A stretch of DNA of 64,000 nucleotides from Halanaerobium polyolivorans (GTDB lineage Bacteria > Bacillota > Halanaerobiia > Halanaerobiales > Halanaerobiaceae): NCBI RefSeq assembly GCF_020711195.1, contig NZ_JAJFAT010000003.1, positions 82,401 through 146,400 of the forward strand. The letters run 5' to 3'. The position numbers were made by a program, and so were the translations under genes. A model generated the notes under the pieces. It saw nothing but the letters and a program-made list of their open reading frames with translations, made no database searches and had not been told where the DNA came from. Shown piece after piece: positions 61,509 to 64,000 of this stretch. The first letter of the stretch is position 1. Every line of letters begins with the position of its first letter.

Positions 61509-62465
61509 TTATATTATATTAACCAAGAAATTAAACATATAACCTACTCCGATTATTGAAACACCAACTACTGTAACAAAAACCGTCAAAAGTTTTGGCT
61601 TAATAACTTTACGTAAAATAATCATTGCTGGTATGGATAAAGCTGTGGTAGCCATCATAAAACTGAGAGCAGTACCAATAGCGACTCCCTTTCCAATTAA
61701 TGCTTGAGCTATAGGGATAGTACCTACCACATTTGCATAAAGAGGTATCCCTATTCCCACAGCTGCAATTACAGCTAATGGATTATCTGCTCCTGCATAT
61801 TGGCTTAATAAATCTGCAGGGGCATAGCCATGAATAAAGGCTCCAATACCTATTCCAATAATTACATACTTCCAGACCCTACTCACTATTTCTGTAACCT
61901 GTGCTTTAGCATAACTGATTCTTTTTTCCCAGCTTAATTCTTCAACTTTAGTTTCACCTGCCTGAATTTGATAAACATATTCTTCAACTTGATCCTCCAG
62001 GCCGAGCTTTCCAATCACTAGTCCACCAATAATTCCGACTAAAATACCACTAAGCAGATAAATAGAAGCTATTTGCCAGCCGAAAAGCGAAAACAGCATT
62101 ACCAATGCTACCTGATTTACTATTGGTGAGGTGATTAGAAAAGAAAAAGTTATTCCCAGTGGTATACCTGATTCAACAAAACCAATAAAAATTGGAACTG
62201 AAGAACAGGAACAAAATGGGGTAACAACTCCTAACAAAGAAGCTAATATATTACCTGTAACTTTTTTGCGCTTACTTAATAATAGCTTAGTTTTTTCTGG
62301 TGGAAAATAACTGCGGATTATAGATATAACAAAAATCATTACACTAAGCAAGAAAATTATCTTGATAGTATCATAGAAGAAAAAATGAACTGAGCTACCA
62401 AGTCTTGTTGCAGAATCAAGTCCCATGAGGTTATAAACAAGCAATTCAGCAAATCTATTTATCAA
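61509..62465 (-). CDS. DUF318 (UPF0718/ArsP-like) permease, 318 aa
   Basis: The second permease has GVVTPFCSCSSVPIFIGFVE, FSFLITSPIVNQVAL and GVAIGTALSFMMATTALSIPAM. The CSC motif matches the sister permease. Its ATG overlaps the end of the ArsR gene (62462-62465), so they are translationally coupled. With the thioredoxin-like gene, this is the usual order of a metalloid-efflux operon. Confidence 0.88.
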   Translation of the reverse strand: MINRFAELLVYNLMGLDSATRLGSSVHFFFYDTIKIIFLLSVMIFVISIIRSYFPPEKTKLLLSKRKKVTGNILASLLGVVTPFCSCSSVPIFIGFVESGIPLGITFSFLITSPIVNQVALVMLFSLFGWQIASIYLLSGILVGIIGGLVIGKLGLEDQVEEYVYQIQAGETKVEELSWEKRISYAKAQVTEIVSRVWKYVIIGIGIGAFIHGYAPADLLSQYAGADNPLAVIAAVGIGIPLYANVVGTIPIAQALIGKGVAIGTALSFMMATTALSIPAMIILRKVIKPKLLTVFVTVVGVSIIGVGYMFNFLVNII

Positions 62466-62833
62466 TTACAACAACTCCCTTTTTCACCATTCGTATTAGC
62501 AATTACTTCAGCAGCTGAAAGGTTATTGAGCTTTTCTTCTAGCTCTGTTAACTTTAATTCTTTAAGTGAGCTTGAATTTAAAGCTATTAACTCAGCAAGA
62601 TATTGATCATATTTTTTTCTATTTATAGAATAATATGTCCATTTGCTGCTCTGTCGTTCATTTAATAAGTCTAATTCTTTAAAGTATGATAAATGTTGTG
62701 AAATACTAGATTGAGATTTAGACAATAGTTCCTGGAGCTGACAGACACAATAAGGATCTCCCAGCAGCAATTTTAAAATTTTAAGTCTATTTTCATCAGC
62801 TATACATTTTAAAAAAAGCAGTAAATTTTTCAT
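62462..62833 (-). CDS. arsR: ArsR-family repressor with As(III)-type cysteines
   Basis: The 123-aa winged-helix repressor has the sensor motif DPYCVCQLQELL in its recognition region (ELCVCDL in E. coli ArsR) and a C-terminal Cys pair (GSCCN) that may add a third ligand. The DNA-binding helix reads SKSQSSISQHLSYFKELDLL. It should release its operator on binding As(III) or Sb(III). It is first in the operon. Confidence 0.9.
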   Translation of the reverse strand: MKNLLLFLKCIADENRLKILKLLLGDPYCVCQLQELLSKSQSSISQHLSYFKELDLLNERQSSKWTYYSINRKKYDQYLAELIALNSSSLKELKLTELEEKLNNLSAAEVIANTNGEKGSCCN

Positions 62834-62871
62834 TTTTGATCACCTTTTATATTTATTGATATTATTATTGG

Positions 62872-62908
62872 CTAATATTAGTATATAGTTATATATTTCT
62901 CATGTCAA
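62872..62908 (-). promoter_or_regulatory. arsR promoter and operator
   Basis: On the minus strand TTGACA (62908-62903) and TATACT (62885-62880) are 17 bp apart. A perfect 10-bp palindrome CTAATATTAG (62872-62881) overlaps the end of the -10 box, a good place for ArsR to block transcription. Confidence 0.7.
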
Positions 62909-63078
62909 GCTTATAAATAAATTTTTCTATCAATATAATTAAATCATTACCATTATAGCTGATATAACAAAGATATCTACTTTTAATATATTGTAATTTA
63001 AAACGAATTATATTTTTTTATTCCATAAGTATTAATTAATATATTTTAATATACAAATAGATTTTAATAAAAAGAAAC
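62909..63078. other. AT-rich intergenic stretch, nothing recognised
   Basis: This stretch between the arsR promoter and the met promoter is very AT-rich. I see no gene, hairpin or operator I can support in it. Confidence 0.5.
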
Positions 63079-63107
63079 TTGACAGAATTAAAATTGAGTG
63101 ATAAACT
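63079..63107 (+). promoter_or_regulatory. Sigma-A promoter of the met operon
   Basis: TTGACA (63079-63084) and TAAACT (63102-63107) are 17 bp apart, and transcription would begin some 25 bp before the riboswitch. Confidence 0.7.
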
Positions 63108-63138
63108 TCTAATTAAATTAATAAAAAATAATATTTAT

Positions 63139-63276
63139 TCATCAAGAGTGGCGGAGGGAATGGCCCTGTGATGCCCGGCAACCTACTTAAAGACTGAAGT
63201 AAGGTGCTAATTCCAGCATTCCAAATAGGGAATGATAGATGAGAGGCAAATCTAATCCTCTCATGAGGATTTTTTT
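63139..63276 (+). ncRNA. SAM-I (S-box) riboswitch with terminator
   Basis: The conserved core is clear: ATCAAGAGTGGCGGAGGGA, then GGCCCTGTGATGCCCGGCAACC and GGTGCTAATTCCAGCA. P1 can form between TCATC (63139-63143) and GATGA (63238-63242). Downstream, ATGAGAGG (63239-63246) can pair with CCTCTCAT (63257-63264) as antiterminator, or AATCCTC can pair with GAGGATT as terminator (63254-63271) before a T-run. High S-adenosylmethionine therefore stops transcription of metN. Confidence 0.97.
63254..63276 (+). terminator. SAM-dependent terminator
   Basis: The 7-bp stem AATCCTC/GAGGATT with loop TCAT is followed by six T; it is the off-switch of the riboswitch. Confidence 0.93.
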
Positions 63277-63330
63277 AATGTAAACTGCTCTTGATAATGA
63301 GCAGTTATTATTATTTTAAGGGTGATAGAT

Positions 63331-64000
63331 GTGATTAAAATAGAAAACTTGAGCAAACATTATTATACAGAACAGGGAAACATAGAAGCAATCAATGAAC
63401 TAAATTTAGAAGTTAGTGATGGGGAGATATTCGGTATAATTGGTCCCAGTGGAGCTGGTAAAAGCACCTTGATCAGAATGCTGAATCTCTTAGAAGATCC
63501 CACAGCTGGCTCAATTATGGTTAATGATGTTAATTTAACAGATTTAAGTTCTTTGAATTTGAGACAGGCCAGACAAAAAATTGGAATGATCTTTCAGCAT
63601 TTTAATTTGTTATCTTCCCGGACAGTTTTAAAAAATGTAAGCTTTCCTTTAGAAATCGCTGGAGTTTCGAAAAAGAAAAGAATTAAAAAGGCCAAAGAAT
63701 TAATTGATTTAGTAGGCCTGGCTGATAGAGCTGATCATTATCCAGCTCAACTTTCTGGTGGACAAAAGCAGAGGGTAGGTATTGCCAGAGCTCTGGCCAA
63801 TGATCCCGACCTTTTATTATCTGATGAGGCTACTTCTTCTTTAGATCCGGAAAGCACCAAATCTATTTTAGATTTATTAGCTAAAATAAGGGAAGAATTA
63901 AATTTAACTATTATTTTAATTACTCATGAGATGGGTGTTATAAAAGATATATGTGACCGGGTTGCTGTAATAGAAGAGGGAAGAATTATAGAACAGGGTT
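63331..64000 (+). CDS. metN: Methionine ABC transporter ATPase, partial (runs off the window)
   Basis: The frame is open from GTG 63331 (AAGGGTG upstream) to the last base, covering 223 codons of a protein of about 340. It has Walker [11 protein letters not shown]-loop [12 protein letters not shown], signature LSGGQKQR, Walker [13 protein letters not shown] and switch ITHEMGV. The SAM riboswitch directly upstream and the [13 protein letters not shown] stretch identify MetN, the ATPase for methionine import. The C-terminal regulatory domain is beyond the window. Confidence 0.95.
   Translation, partial: MIKIENLSKHYYTEQGNIEAINELNLEVSDGEIFGIIGPSGAGKSTLIRMLNLLEDPTAGSIMVNDVNLTDLSSLNLRQARQKIGMIFQHFNLLSSRTVLKNVSFPLEIAGVSKKKRIKKAKELIDLVGLADRADHYPAQLSGGQKQRVGIARALANDPDLLLSDEATSSLDPESTKSILDLLAKIREELNLTIILITHEMGVIKDICDRVAVIEEGRIIEQG

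Noticed and set aside
1-64000. tRNA or rRNA genes
   Set aside because: I looked for cloverleaf-type and rRNA-type conserved stretches in the intergenic gaps and saw none. A tRNA search program would be needed to be certain.

Overview
The window is AT-rich DNA from an anaerobic, probably fermentative and salt-tolerant member of the Firmicutes with a two-membrane envelope. Halanaerobiales (a Halanaerobium-like organism) fits best, but this is an inference from gene content and not a database match. The clues are a sodium-pumping methylmalonyl-CoA decarboxylase, an NhaC-type Na+/H+ antiporter, a Kdo-8-phosphate phosphatase (lipopolysaccharide synthesis), exported proteins with signal peptides but no lipobox, a SUF-only Fe-S operon and an exported tandem rhodanese. 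No rRNA or tRNA gene was seen.

Region 1 (1-5015) is a defence and mobile-DNA region. It holds the leader-distal part of a large CRISPR array (50 complete 37-nt repeats, continuing beyond base 1), then a 939-bp phage-like insert with small genes, then an orphan repeat cut after 34 nt by the end of a decayed IS21-family element. No cas gene is in view. Region 2 (5016-17361) carries metabolic genes: ahcY, a LarA-family racemase, an aminotransferase, a DUF362 protein, a nitroreductase, lipB-lipA, a 2-hydroxyacid dehydrogenase, an MFS transporter, an NhaC antiporter and a HAD phosphatase.

Region 3 (17426-25057) is an unusual ethanolamine microcompartment locus. A divergent PduT-like Fe-S shell protein faces eutA, two tandem eutB genes, eutC, eutL, a BMC protein with a C-terminal SAP/Rho_N-like domain, and a small protein resembling the N-terminal domain of EutT. 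The second EutB has Ala where the first, and E. coli EutB, have substrate-binding Asp362. Aldehyde and alcohol dehydrogenases and phosphotransacetylase are not in the window.

Region 4 (25194-55508) is mostly housekeeping: an F420-ligase-like protein, DegV, FdhD, the Na+-translocating decarboxylase operon (mmdA-D), an AI-2E family permease, the sufCBDSU operon, a DMT permease, kdsC-like and small conserved genes, a rhodanese, a nucleoside hydrolase, a peptide-type ABC transporter without its ATPases, two selenodomain-type glycosyltransferases with an odd kinase-like protein and a CsoR repressor, and an isocitrate dehydrogenase-aconitase B pair for the oxidative route to 2-oxoglutarate.

Region 5 (55509-64000) is metal- and methionine-related. 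Two small methyltransferases with a nicotianamine-synthase-like glycine loop, a flippase-like membrane protein and FeoA-FeoB form one run, with a strong Fur-box inverted repeat inside it. An ArsR-controlled operon of two DUF318 permeases and a small thioredoxin-like protein follows on the minus strand. The window ends with a SAM-I riboswitch and the start of metN. The two places most likely to hold undescribed biology are the tandem-eutB microcompartment locus and the Fur-box-linked methyltransferase/flippase/FeoAB cluster. The phage segment trapped between CRISPR repeats is a third.
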